Of a DNA stretch of 64,000 nucleotides, positions 9,139-20,700 are shown one piece after another. A model generated the notes under the pieces. It did not search any database. It saw only the letters and a program-made list of their open reading frames with translations, and was not told the DNA's origin. The stretch's first letter is position 1. Each line of letters starts with the position of its first letter. Made by a program: the position numbers and the translations under genes. The stretch is from Eremophila alpestris peregrina (lineage: Eukaryota; Chordata; Aves; Passeriformes; Alaudidae), in assembly GCA_009792885.1 (NCBI GenBank), contig WMCF01000349.1:2040-66039 (forward strand), given 5' to 3'.

Positions 9139-12068
9139 GGTGATTTTCTAAGTGTAGATATACACAGCAATTAGCAAGAATTACTTTAAAAGCTCTGTAA
9201 GAGCCTTCACCTGAAAAAGAAACTTCCTAAGCAGTGACAACTCATGGCTGCTTTGACACTTTCAGCATCTACAAAGACTTTACAACCTCTCTAAATTCAC
9301 TTGTAATTAATGTTATATATTTTAAATACTGTATTTTTAAAGAATCCTCTCAAAACTCTTGGAAAGCTGCTTTGAGCAAGGAAAAATGGCTTAAAAATCC
9401 CTCACTTCTAAGCACAGATCTCAGAAACTCTGGATTTTTGTAGATCCAGAAACCAGGTATGCATGCAGAAAAGGATATTCTTTACTACATTTCAGGGTTT
9501 GGGCTGAATTAGCCAAGCTAAGAGTAGTCCTGCTAGGCAGTTCTTAAAGCACTCTAGGAGATGGATGTCAAGTTATGCATCTAGCTAAAACAAAAGTAGG
9601 ACACAGAGGGATATGTGTGTCTCCCAGGCTCCAAGTAGCTAAAGGTGCAGTTGGACATTGCATAGAAATTTTTCAGCAGGCTCTCACAGTGAACGAGACT
9701 CCCTTCCTCAGGAAGCTGGATAGAGTTAAATAAACAATGCAGGGATCTAAGGCAGAAGGTATTTGTCAAAGCAGTGAACTGTGAACGGGAAAAATACACG
9801 CTGTACTTTGTGTTACACTTTTTCAGTCCAATACCAGGCCAGAACTGCATCTACCCACATTATTTTATTTAAACACCTTTTTCGTGTGCATATCAACAGC
9901 AAGTTAACATGCATCATTTCCTTCAGAAAGCTTCAGAAATTAAGCAAGGCTACAGCACAATAGAGGGTTTGTGTTGGTGTACTGCAGATCTCACCAGATG
10001 CTGAGGCCAAGGAGAAGAGGCCATAGTGACAGGTCAAAATACAGCTGTGCCCCACTGTACCTGCCTATAACAAGCCAAGTCAGCTGGCTGAGCCTCTCCT
10101 GATCAGAGTGTCCACTGATCTGGATCCCCATTTTCTGTCTGCCTGATGGAAGAGGATGGCCTGACTGCCTCCAGGAAAGTATTGCTTAGTCCTGCCAGCT
10201 TCAGCCGAATTCAGCCTGTGCCACGTGTGCTCAGAGCATCTGATGTGGCCAGACACTGACAGACTGCCAGCATCGCAAAGTCCCCAAATATTTGTGTGCT
10301 CACATCAGCATGGCCCTCAGCTTTGGCCAACAGAGCAGAGACAGGGAGACATTTACTGCCTGAACTCTGGCATTTCCTAACTTCTGAGTGCTTAATTCTG
10401 CACCTTTAAAAAACAATAAACAAACAGCCCATGTTTTAACAATTATTTGTACCAAACCCTTGGCCTTCAAAACAGCTCTGTTGTTTTGAAAGTTGAGGAT
10501 GTGGTAATCTCCTCCCTACAGCTGTAGGTTATGATAACTTGAACTATCCAGCTTTCAAGTGGAGGTCACAAGACATACAATATCCTCCTGTGGAGCAACG
10601 GACTTAGCATTGTACTCCATTCCATGTCTGGAAACCCAGACATCCATCACACCACACCTGACAGCTCCAGAGCATGCCTCAGCTTCTACCAGTCCCAGGA
10701 AGCAAGGACTCAGAATTTCAAGGGAGATAGCAAGACAGCTCTACCTCTGCACCTCTGCAGCCAAGATGCAGAGCACATGGAACCTGTCCTCCTGCAACAG
10801 TATTTATTCCTCCCTATATACAGTTCTCTTCTGACAGCACCGTAAGAACTTGCTGCTCTTCAGAGCATCCACAATGACCTGGCTTACTCCATGTTGGAGT
10901 GAAAGAGAAGCACTCAGGACGGCCAGTGAACATGCTGGTACCAAAGAAGTAATCCCTTCCTGTAGTGTACAAACTCAACTGGTAATGTACCTTCTAATAC
11001 AATACCTCTGGAGACTTAAATTCAAAAAGTTAACCTTCTTTTTACATCATTGCCAATCAGCAATGCCAAACATCAGGGTTACTTATGAGAGAACTACTGA
11101 TTACATACTATAATTTTAAAACTTCTGCAGGTCTTCTGTATATCAGAAAATGCAGTGGGACACTAAAAACAAGAAGAACAAAGCAACAAACTGATAAAAC
11201 AGGATTATGGAATTTTAATTACGGGGGAGAGGGGTACCACAGCTCTGAGCTTTCTGTATTCCAGCCTTGTGCGTGCTCCTGGTAAACACTGCAGAACATC
11301 TGATGTGCCAATCCTTCATACTAATTAAGCAAATTTAATGTGAATATCAGGCATTCCTCCAACCTTCAGAAAATGCAGTTTTGCACCTTTAAAGGAAAGC
11401 AGAGCTGCAGAGGAAGATACCAGACCATAGAGCCCAGACTTCCAGGATTGCCTGGAGATGGAAAGAGCAAGAAATGAAAATATGGCAAAGGGTGGTGCCT
11501 CAGAATGGAAAACAACAGGGTTGGAGCACTTGGGCAAGTCTACAGTCAGCAGTCTGGGCTATCATGAGAACAATGTAATTAGTAATTAGTGCCTGTGGTC
11601 TAAGGGCAGTTCCTGCAGTGAGGATCAGAAAGGTGCCACTTCCATGCAATGTAAGGAGGATGCATCAAAGCTGGACATGCATGCTTTGAAGTAACAGAGC
11701 AAACAAGCAAGGCAGAAGATTGACAACCCAGTACGTCAGTAATGCTCATTTTATCACAAAGAGACTGAGATAATTTTCTTAAAGCTGTTTAAGTCAGCAG
11801 CAAAGAACCACGAAAAGGCTTTACTTTTACAAAATAGCAGCCATGGTGTTCTGTAGCTGCCCGTCCCGGCGGCGTGGTCCCCGCGCGGCCGGGCTCGGCT
11901 GCCGGGTCCACCACGTGGACGGCTCGCTGCCTCCTTGGCTCGCTGGCGGCCGCGGCGCTGGGGAATTCCCGGGCCGGCGGCGTGGTCACCGTGGCGACCC
12001 TGCTTAGCTGCCGGCTCTGCCACGTGGTCAGCCCGCCACCACCCGCCTGCTGCCGGGCTCAGCTACAA
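9139..12068. other. Intergenic, no gene recognised
   Basis: Short open frames only, without conserved motifs. The last 220 bp (11850-12068) is strongly GC-rich with loosely repeated GGCGTGGTC and CCACGTGG units, and probably belongs to the LTR-like element that follows. Confidence 0.5.
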
Positions 12069-12403
12069 TGTGCCGAGGTTCTTAGGCTCTGAGCTCTGGC
12101 CGCACTCACCGTGATCAGCCTCGGGATAAAGAATCGAGACGAGTTCTTGTCCAGGGTCATCTAGGCTTTATTAAAATAAAAGGCACCATGCAGCTTTCCA
12201 GATGCTGCCGGACAAGGACCAGTAACAACGTGGAGTTACAGGATTTATAGGATACATGCAGGGCGGAGGATACATCCAGGGCGGAGCCTAGCTCCGGCTC
12301 CAATAGGAGGAGGAGCAGGAGATGCACCCCACACCTCCTCTCTGCTTGGGGTGGGTGCAGTCTCCCATAGTGTTCTTCCTTTGCTCTTGAAACAAGTTTT
12401 ACA
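12069..12403 (-). repeat. LTR-like element
   Basis: Read on the minus strand it starts TGTAAAACTTG, has a TATAAAT box (near 12243-12249), then AATAAA about 80 nt later (near 12165-12173), and ends with CACA. That order is expected of an LTR. No clean target duplication was found, so the ends are approximate. Confidence 0.45.
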
Positions 12404-14760
12404 AATACTAAAGCAAAAGCAATCATTTCTATGATTGCGGTTCAGGAATGGTTATGTTGCATGGGTCAAAGTATGTGTTTGATTTTCTTTCACATGTCAG
12501 ATCTGGCATTATTTGACCCCTTGCAAAGGTGATTCAGCACACATTGCCAGGAGAAAATAAGCCCTTTTTTCAGAATTGTTCTTTTGGCATTATTTTTTCA
12601 GGGGGGAGTTGTTACTCAGTTTTTGCTGGCTTGAGCTTGCTAAGCACAGAGATGAGCACAAGAACAAGCATGAGACAATCCGTGGCAGCGTGTGTCTGGG
12701 ACCATCTCCTTTGGCAGAAGCAAGATGTTAAATGAGCTCAGTTGCCTCATGACACCTCAGGAACACAAAACAGCAAGTGACAGGATTTCCAAAAAGCTAT
12801 TTGTTTCACCAGGAATTCAAAACCAAGCTTCTTCCAGCAGCTGTTGGGAAAGACCAGATTTGCATAGCAACACAGGCAGTATTTGTACAGGGCCTTTTTG
12901 TGAAGGATGAGATTAAACCTCTGCTGCACAGGAGGGATGAAAGCTTTCTCCTCTCAGAAACATCAGAGAAAAAACTGTTTATTAATCTTAAGAAGCTATT
13001 TTCTTCCTAACAACAGTCTTGGAATTATTTTCTCATATAACAGGAATTATGGGGTATCTGGCCTCAGTGTTTATTTAAGAAATTATTTTGTAGTATACCC
13101 CACTTTCTTCCCCAAGGAAGCACTTTTAAGACTAAGTCATGTGGCCATGACTTTTTTTTTCTTTTTGGTATTTAAATGTATTAACGGCAAAGTCATAAAA
13201 ATCAGGACTGTAGCACAGCCAATCCTGAAGGAAAGTCTGCTCAATAGAGATCACTGTTTCCACAGCAGTTTCCAGAGGAGGAATGTATGTTTCCACATAC
13301 AACAAGCAGCCTTTTATGTCAGTGGGTCTGAGAAGAGGTCTTGTCCCGCCCAGCTAAATTCAGTTTCTAAAAAACATTTTCTTTAGCTGGAAGGCAGAAG
13401 GCTGGGGTTTTGCCAAGGAAGGTGGTCAGGCTGTGCAGGGCCACGTAGACAAATCTGCTGCATCCTCCCCGCTCCCCCAGTGGGAGGGAGGGGTCTGCAG
13501 GGAGATGTGTGGCCTTGAACCTTCCACAACAGGAGGGTCCTGGGCCCTTGGAGCTGCTTCTGCTCCGAGTAATGCATCCAGGGCAGGAGGATGGGCAATG
13601 GACAAGAGTGGAGAGGACCCAGACAAGAGGCATCATGCATTAAAGACAAGAGCACATTAGGGCATCAGTGATCACAAATATCCCAGTTAAAACCGGACTG
13701 AAGACAAAGGAGAGAAAATGTTTTACGTGTGTGAACTTTATTCATTAACTTTGAATATTGTTAATGAAACACCTCTTCTAAAGTCATCTAACTTTTTATT
13801 TCCCCCCCTCATCTGAAAATGACTAGCAGCTTAAACCGGGAAAGTAAAAATCAGCATGGGAGCTTATTAACAAAAGCTGCTATCTCCCACCTGGGTAAAC
13901 AGAAGTGTTTGCCATAGTAGCCTCCAATTATTGTTCCTTCTTTGTGAATTGGCTTGTCTGATGCAAGTGTTTTAGCACTCAGTCAAGACATGTATATCCT
14001 CAGCAGCATCAGCAGGGCTGCAGTGACATGGCTGTGGCCAAAAAGGAAAGGATAAACCAGAAGGCATTATTAATTAAGTTGTTCAGCAGCTTACATGGCT
14101 ACATTCCATTTCTAAGGCCAGCCATGGCACGGGTCAGCTACTTTAGGTTAGATAAATTAAAGTTCAGCCTAACTGCCCACAGTGACAAGTTGTTTTCTTA
14201 ATCAAGTTTAAACACCAACATTTCTACTGGCCCTGCCCCTGTCACTCATTTGCTTGAAATATTTCATACTTTGACCCCTAAAAAGCCTGTCTTCTTTCTT
14301 TTAAAGGAAACTTTAGAAAGCAGCATGTTTATTTAGATTTTTAGTGTTGTTTTCTCCCTTCCCATCTAACACAGAGAAAAGCAGAAAGACTTTCAAGCAT
14401 AGCTGCTTCCCCCAAAAGAATATGTCATGACATATTTGACATATATCAAATCCAAAAAAAAAAAAGATTTGGTGCACAAAAGCCTTGAGTTTGTACTACT
14501 GTCCCCTGAGTCACCCTGTCCTCATTCACCTTCAGTTAACAAGCAATTAAAAGCTACTCACTTGAAGAAAAAACTAGAAGGGGCAGAACCATTCTCATTT
14601 ATCCATGATGGTCAAACAACTTGGAAGAGAAGGAGGAGGGAAAGGGTACATTTGTCTGTGACAGCACGAGGCCAGTCTGGGTAGGCACAGTGTCACCCAG
14701 TTTTCTGGGTACAATTCACAAAAGTTGTATGTTAACCAGTGTTAAATATTCACAAATCCT
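12404..14760. other. Intergenic, no gene recognised
   Basis: No supported gene. A short GC-richer patch (13380-13640) has overlapping open frames on both strands, but these carry no recognisable domain. Confidence 0.5.
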
Positions 14761-15379
14761 CTTGCGAGGGTCCCTTGAAATCACACCCATTTTGATAATT
14801 GTTAGCCCCTAATGATAGTTTCTTGTTAATAAAGGAACAGGAGGAGATCCAGAAACAAGGCAAGAAGCAGCACAGGAAAAATACAGAGAATTAGGCACAT
14901 AAGTCAATATATCTTGCTTACTCTTTGCCTCCCTTTATTTAGAGCCCAGTACTTAGCTCGGAATACCCATCATATTTGATAATTGTTTTGGCTGGTAATA
15001 ACAATAGATTCACTTGGATTTACCAGACCCAGCATACTTTATTTAATACCAATCTCAGGATTTGTACTAATGCCTGCTGACAGTGCTCTCACACTGTGTC
15101 TTGACAAGCAAGAAATTAGGTCATCATGATTAATGTAATAAACTTATAGACATTTTGTGGCAATTTGGGAGAGTTTTTAAAATTCCTAAATGAGGTTCTT
15201 TTGGTTTGGGTTTTTTTTGAGAGTTTTTTTCTCTTTTTGAAAATGTGGATTTTTTTCCCCTTTGCAATTAGGATTTCTGAAGTGGATGATCAAACTTTGT
15301 ATAATCCAGGAAGAAACTCAAGGTCTGCTTTTCATTATGTTTTATTTTTATTATTGGGGGGTTTTTTTGTGGTGGTTTT
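14761..15379. repeat. Direct duplication, copy 1
   Basis: About 619 bp starting CTTGCGAGGGTCCC and repeated at 15390-16009 with only a few differences. It ends in a G/T-rich run directly at a 10-N gap. It has no protein-coding or transposon signature. Confidence 0.9.
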
Positions 15380-15389
15380 NNNNNNNNNN
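15380..15389. other. Assembly gap, 10 N
   Basis: Ten undetermined bases separate the two copies of the duplication. A fixed-size small gap between near-identical ends is typical of contigs that overlap but were not merged. Confidence 0.95.
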
Positions 15390-16009
15390 CTTGCGAGGGT
15401 CCCTTGAAATCACACCCATTTTGATAATTGTTAGCCCCTAATGATAGTTTCTTGTTAATAAAGGAACAGGAGGAGATCCAGAAACAAGGCAAGAAGCAGC
15501 ACAGGAAAAATACAGAGAATTAGGCACATAAGTCAATATATCTTGCTTACTCTTTGCCTCCCTTTATTTAGAGCCCAGTACTTAGCTCGGAATACCCATC
15601 ATATTTGATAATTGTTTTGGCTGGTAATAACAATAGATTCACTTGGATTTACCAGACCCAGCATACTTTATTTAATACCAATCTCTGGATTTGTACTAAT
15701 GCCTGCTGACAGTGCTCTCACACTGTGTCTTGACAAGCAAGAAATTAGGTCATCATGATTAATGTAATAAACTTATACACATTTTGTGGCAATTTGGGAG
15801 AGTTTTTAAAATTCCTAAATGAGATTCTTTTGGTTTGGGTTTTTTTTGAGAGTTTTTTTCTCTTTTTGAAAATGTGGGGCTTTTTCCCCTTTGCAATTAG
15901 GATTTCTGAAGTGGATGATCAAACTTTGTATAATCCAGGAAGAAACTCAAGGTCTGCTTTTCATTATCTTTTATTTTTATTATTGGGGGGGGATTTGGGG
16001 TTTTTTTGC
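15390..16009. repeat. Direct duplication, copy 2
   Basis: Begins immediately after the gap with the same bases as 14761 and follows copy 1 at an offset of 629. Differences include single substitutions and small changes in the T/G runs near 15876 and 15985. Unique sequence resumes after about 16010. Confidence 0.9.
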
Positions 16010-17319
16010 GTTTTCTTTGTTTGTTTCTTTTCCCTTTTCTTACTGAAGTTGAGGAGCCTTCACTATTGGTTTCTGAACAAAGTGCTGCACTTTTCTGGCA
16101 AGAAGGGAGTCTTCTTTAATTAAGTGACATTCCAGAAAGTTTGCAATTAGAAAAGATCAAGGTACAAAGAGAACAGCCTGAGGAAATGCTTTTTCAAAGA
16201 GGGCAGGGCTACCTGATAATTTTGACGAGGCAAGAGGAATAGCTACAATAACTACAGTTATTTTCTTCTAAGCTTGGGCTCTTAAAAGGTTGAAAATGTC
16301 ATGTATTTACAAGAAGACACCAGGAACAAGACAGATCCTTAGGCATAACATTAGATATGGCACTTGGACTTCTGGAATTACTGACTACAGAGGGCAGAGC
16401 AGTTGGGTATCACCTCAAGTATCTAAATCAAAATCTTACCTACCTCTACCTGTAGAAAGACCATGAAGCACATTTCTGGAAGGACCTCCAGGCAGAAATG
16501 GCCATGTTTCAGCATGTGCAACTGCAGAACTCATGGCTGAGCAGCTCCACTGCAGAGAAGTGCAGGGACTCCCTCCACCAATGTGACTCCAACATGTGAG
16601 TCCCTGCTGTCACATCATGGTGGCCCACATGAGCCAGCAAGGAAGGCAGGGGTATAAGACAGGGAACCACTGTCATTTTCTGGATCCTATGGCCTGGTCT
16701 TGCAAAGGGCAGCACAGCACAGTGAGTGAGCCCTCATGGGGTCGTTACAGGAGCAGCTTCTGCAAAACTTTACTGAGTGGCTTAGGAAAATTTTTTTATT
16801 TATTTTTGCACACAATAGTAATAAATAGCACTTACCCATTCCTGAAGGCTTCTCTTCTTCCAAGCCAAATAAAAATTCATATTTGGCCTTGGCAACATTC
16901 TGGGCATGAACCAGAATGATAAAGAATACGTCTTTATCCCACACAAGTGCTTCTGCCTAGAGTCAAAATAAACACAGCTTATCTACCTTTGAGTGAAAAA
17001 ACAGCAGAAAGAATATGAACTCCCTTCAGGCAGCATTTTTGAAGTATTCATTTCACTCTGTCACCACCAAGATCATCCAGAATAGACATGGGCTGACTAA
17101 GAGTACTTTTGAAGAGCTCACCTCTCTGTCATTGAACATAAGAATTTCAGTATTAAGAACAAAGATCTAACAGAGATGTTAGAGCACCCAACCACTCTTT
17201 ACCCACTCTTTAGCCAGCTTACCCACTGAAAAGCCAGCAGCACTGGCCAACTATGTCAATAATATCAGTTAGGGTTAAAAATATCAAGGGAATAGTATCA
17301 GAAATAGCAAATTTGAGTA
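16010..17319. other. Intergenic, no gene recognised
   Basis: No open frame of note, repeat family or RNA gene was recognised. Confidence 0.5.
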
Positions 17320-17722
17320 TGTATGTCATAAAATTGGGAAAACGGTAAATGAGGAAGGCTGTTTCTTTGAAAAGAGAGTGGGGCAGAGAAAGTGAAGAGC
17401 AAGGACTGCAACAAGGATGATTTTAAAAGGAAAGAAGGATAAGCAAGCATGTAGGAGTGCTGTCTAAGGGTCCCTGTTGGGCAGCCCATGCATGACCACC
17501 ACTATCTAGGTCAGGATAAGAGCCCAGCTTGGTTTTACAACCACACCACACAAGTCAAACCTGCTTATCTGGCCAGGAGGCAGGGAGGGGACAGAGGGTG
17601 GTGAGCTCGGTGAGCATGGGGAACACCTGGAGGGGTGGATGGACAGATGGATTGAGCAACCCATTCTAGGCAGGCCTGGTGCCACCAGCACCTTCCCACT
17701 GCTCCCTTCTTCTAAGAAACAC
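17320..17722. repeat. Diverged interspersed repeat, copy A
   Basis: Its last 250 bp resembles 36740-36990 in the same order: a TGACCACCA block, a CAAACCTGCTT block, then a GGATTGAGCA block followed by a similar CC-rich end. Identity is low and the family is unknown to me. Confidence 0.4.
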
Positions 17723-20700
17723 TTTGACAGAGTAAAGGTCTGGTTTCTCAGAAGCGAGAAAGGCTACAGGACTAAGATCAAAATACTTTTCTGAACAGGT
17801 AGGGACAAAACAGTCTCTAAAATAAAGCATACACTGGCAATAAACTGTAGTAGAAAAACTAACTAGAGTCAGCATTACATTTCTTCCCAGCTGGGCAAGA
17901 CAGAGCCCGTAATTCTTCTGTTTGAAGTGACAGATAAAATAAATCATTAACTCTATAAATTCTTCAGTGAACTTCATATTCATATGAGGCAGTCAATTGT
18001 TGTGGCATAGCAAACCATGGCATGGTTTACATTGGTGAAAGAATTAGCTTACAAAAGCACTCTTTAAAAAACAAACTTAAATGGAACATTTTGCCCCCAG
18101 GACAACAATAACTTTTATGCATTTCTATCAAATACCTCAGGATAAGCATCAGATACAAACAGAAGTTTGAAGTACAAGGGACACATAATTCATAGGAACA
18201 CACAGTCATGGCTCTTTAATCAGAGACGATGGGATCATAAATCCATATACTCCTCTTAGGCCATCTGTCCAATAATTACATCTCCTTCCAACAGCATACT
18301 GACGAATAGTTATCTTGCCCCATGCTCTAGAATGGTTTTGCTCCAAGTTCTCCTGGCCTTTTACACCCATTTCTTCTCCTACCTTTCTGCACTGTGCCAG
18401 TTCTGCAAGACTTAGTCCAACACCACTCTGCCCTAAGTCAACAGCAGATCTTACACAGGGGTCTTGGACTAATTTATTTACCATTCACTAGTCCAGCTAC
18501 TCAGCACTTCCAGGACGTTGATGCACATGCTACCAGCCTACCCAGTCCTTTGGTAATGAGGTGATGGAACAGATAAAGGGTTTTCTAGCACAAAGATGAC
18601 TATCACAAGCATGACAAAATGAGTTGGGAAGAAATCTCCATGTGTGTCCTGCATTTACAGGGCTGCATTCATTCACTGGCAGGGAGGCAGGAAGGCTAGA
18701 AAAGGAATAGCTAGAGCCAGAGTACATAGGAGAAGGCTCTTGGTCTGCAACAGCTTAGACAGGAGTAGCTTACAGAGCCAGACAAAAATTTAGCCTACTC
18801 AGATGGATGTGAAGGGATGGGATGGCTAACAACTAGCTGGTGCCAAATCCCAGTGACAGATAAATGAAATGGAAAATAAAATTAACAGAACAGTCCAGTT
18901 CCTGAGCAGTAAGGAATTTCTGATCTATACCCCTCTGGGACACAGCTTCTCCATCCCTCAGCCTTGCTCTTTGAGATTTCAAAGACATCTGCTGCACTGA
19001 GCATCCCTGCCAGCAAACACACGTTCCCAGGATCTCTATTTGCCTATATCTTACTGTAAAGCAAAGAAGAAAACTCCAGCTCACAGCACACTCTGCACCA
19101 TCCAGTAACAGACACAAGTAAATTGTCAAATTAATTCAGTTTCAGTGTATAGGGCATCATTTATCAGAGTTAGGTGCCTACAAAGGAGCTGCAAGATCTT
19201 AGTCTTTGCATCTGAAAGGGGTAACTTGATTTTCAGAAAACAGCAGCTCAACACTGCTGATGAGAATTAAAGACACTGGCTTGTGTATGGGAACAGCTGT
19301 ATTTAACATCTATTTAGGTTGTCAGAGCACTAAAAGGATGTATAAAGAAAGACCAGATCCAGGCTTAAGGGTAAGTTTACCACATTTCATCCAAACAAGA
19401 AATATTAAAAAAGAATGCAAGAGCAGGAAAGAATGAGGATGCTCTGAGGTCAGAGCTAGTTTTTAAGACTATTGCTTTACCAATGTCCAAATCAAGAGGC
19501 AACATGTGCTCTCCTTCTTTCGATCTACCACTCACCCAAGCATTGCAGAAGTCAAGATGCCCTGAAACCAGGAGCCCAGAAATGGGCTGGACAAACATTC
19601 ATGGTGCTTTCAAGCTTCATTAGCAAAGCTTAAATACAAGCAATATTGAAAGGGATATAAAACTCCTGCTTAAGCCTTCTCTCTGAGCTCAAGGGCAAAG
19701 AAATCTGCATCCAGGTCAGCTCATTTCATAATTGCTTCCCTCAGAGGGCTTTAACCACCACTTTTGATGCATCTTGTCTTTGTCACTGCTGGAGAGTGAC
19801 TCTTAGAGCACCAATCCCCTTAAATCAGCCCAGCTGTACATACATTTCTCATAAGGCATATACGTATTATTTTTCAGTCCAGTGATGCTCTGGGAAGAGA
19901 GGCAGCAAGTTCCTACCCATTTTGCATCATTCTTACAATGCTTTCTGCCTTTTGAACCTGTTTGATCAAGCCTACTTCTCTAGGTCATAGCTCCTAGTCA
20001 GGAGTTAGGAAGGTTGCGTTTGCATCTGAGTGAATTTTAGGTAACACTTATGAGGCTGCATTAGTTTGCACTTGGCAGCCCCTACCCCTAAAACCTCCAG
20101 CCAACACACTGGACCAGTTTCTGTTGACCTAATACAAGGCATTGGCATGGGTCAACAGAGGTCCCACCTTGCTGGGCTTCTGTTTCATGCTAAGGGAGCA
20201 GAGAGATTCTTTAGGACAAGCCCATGGTGCTTGTGATGATTTCAGGCCAGCACAGACATAAAGCTGCTGAATCCATATCTCAGCACTGAACTGAACAGCA
20301 GCAGGTTTCTAAGACCACAGGGTTCCTGGCACTCCAGCAGCAGTTGCCAAGGACAGGTAAGTCAGGCCCAGCACAAAGCACATACACTGCCTCTGCTCTG
20401 CAGTCTGGATGTGCAAATGCAGCAGCGGGTCAGTATCTGCAACGAGAAACTGTTCCCACCATTCACTCCTGAGAGGTATCTTTAGCTCCTGATGAGAACC
20501 AGGTGCTGCCTTTCCTGAAGACCAGTTTCTCTCTGGATGAATTTCATTTCAACTCATAAGCTCACCTCAAACTGCCCTCCAAAAATCCCAGTGTTTTTTA
20601 GATAGGTAGAGTGAGTCATAAAAATATGAAGAAAATGCTTTTCCTTTCTCCACAGAAGAAAAGCACCAAAGCATCATCTTTTGACTTTCACTGAGGTTCT

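Noticed and set aside
15165..16123. Paired open frames in both duplication copies
   Set aside because: They translate T-rich sequence into Phe and Leu runs and show no coding signature.
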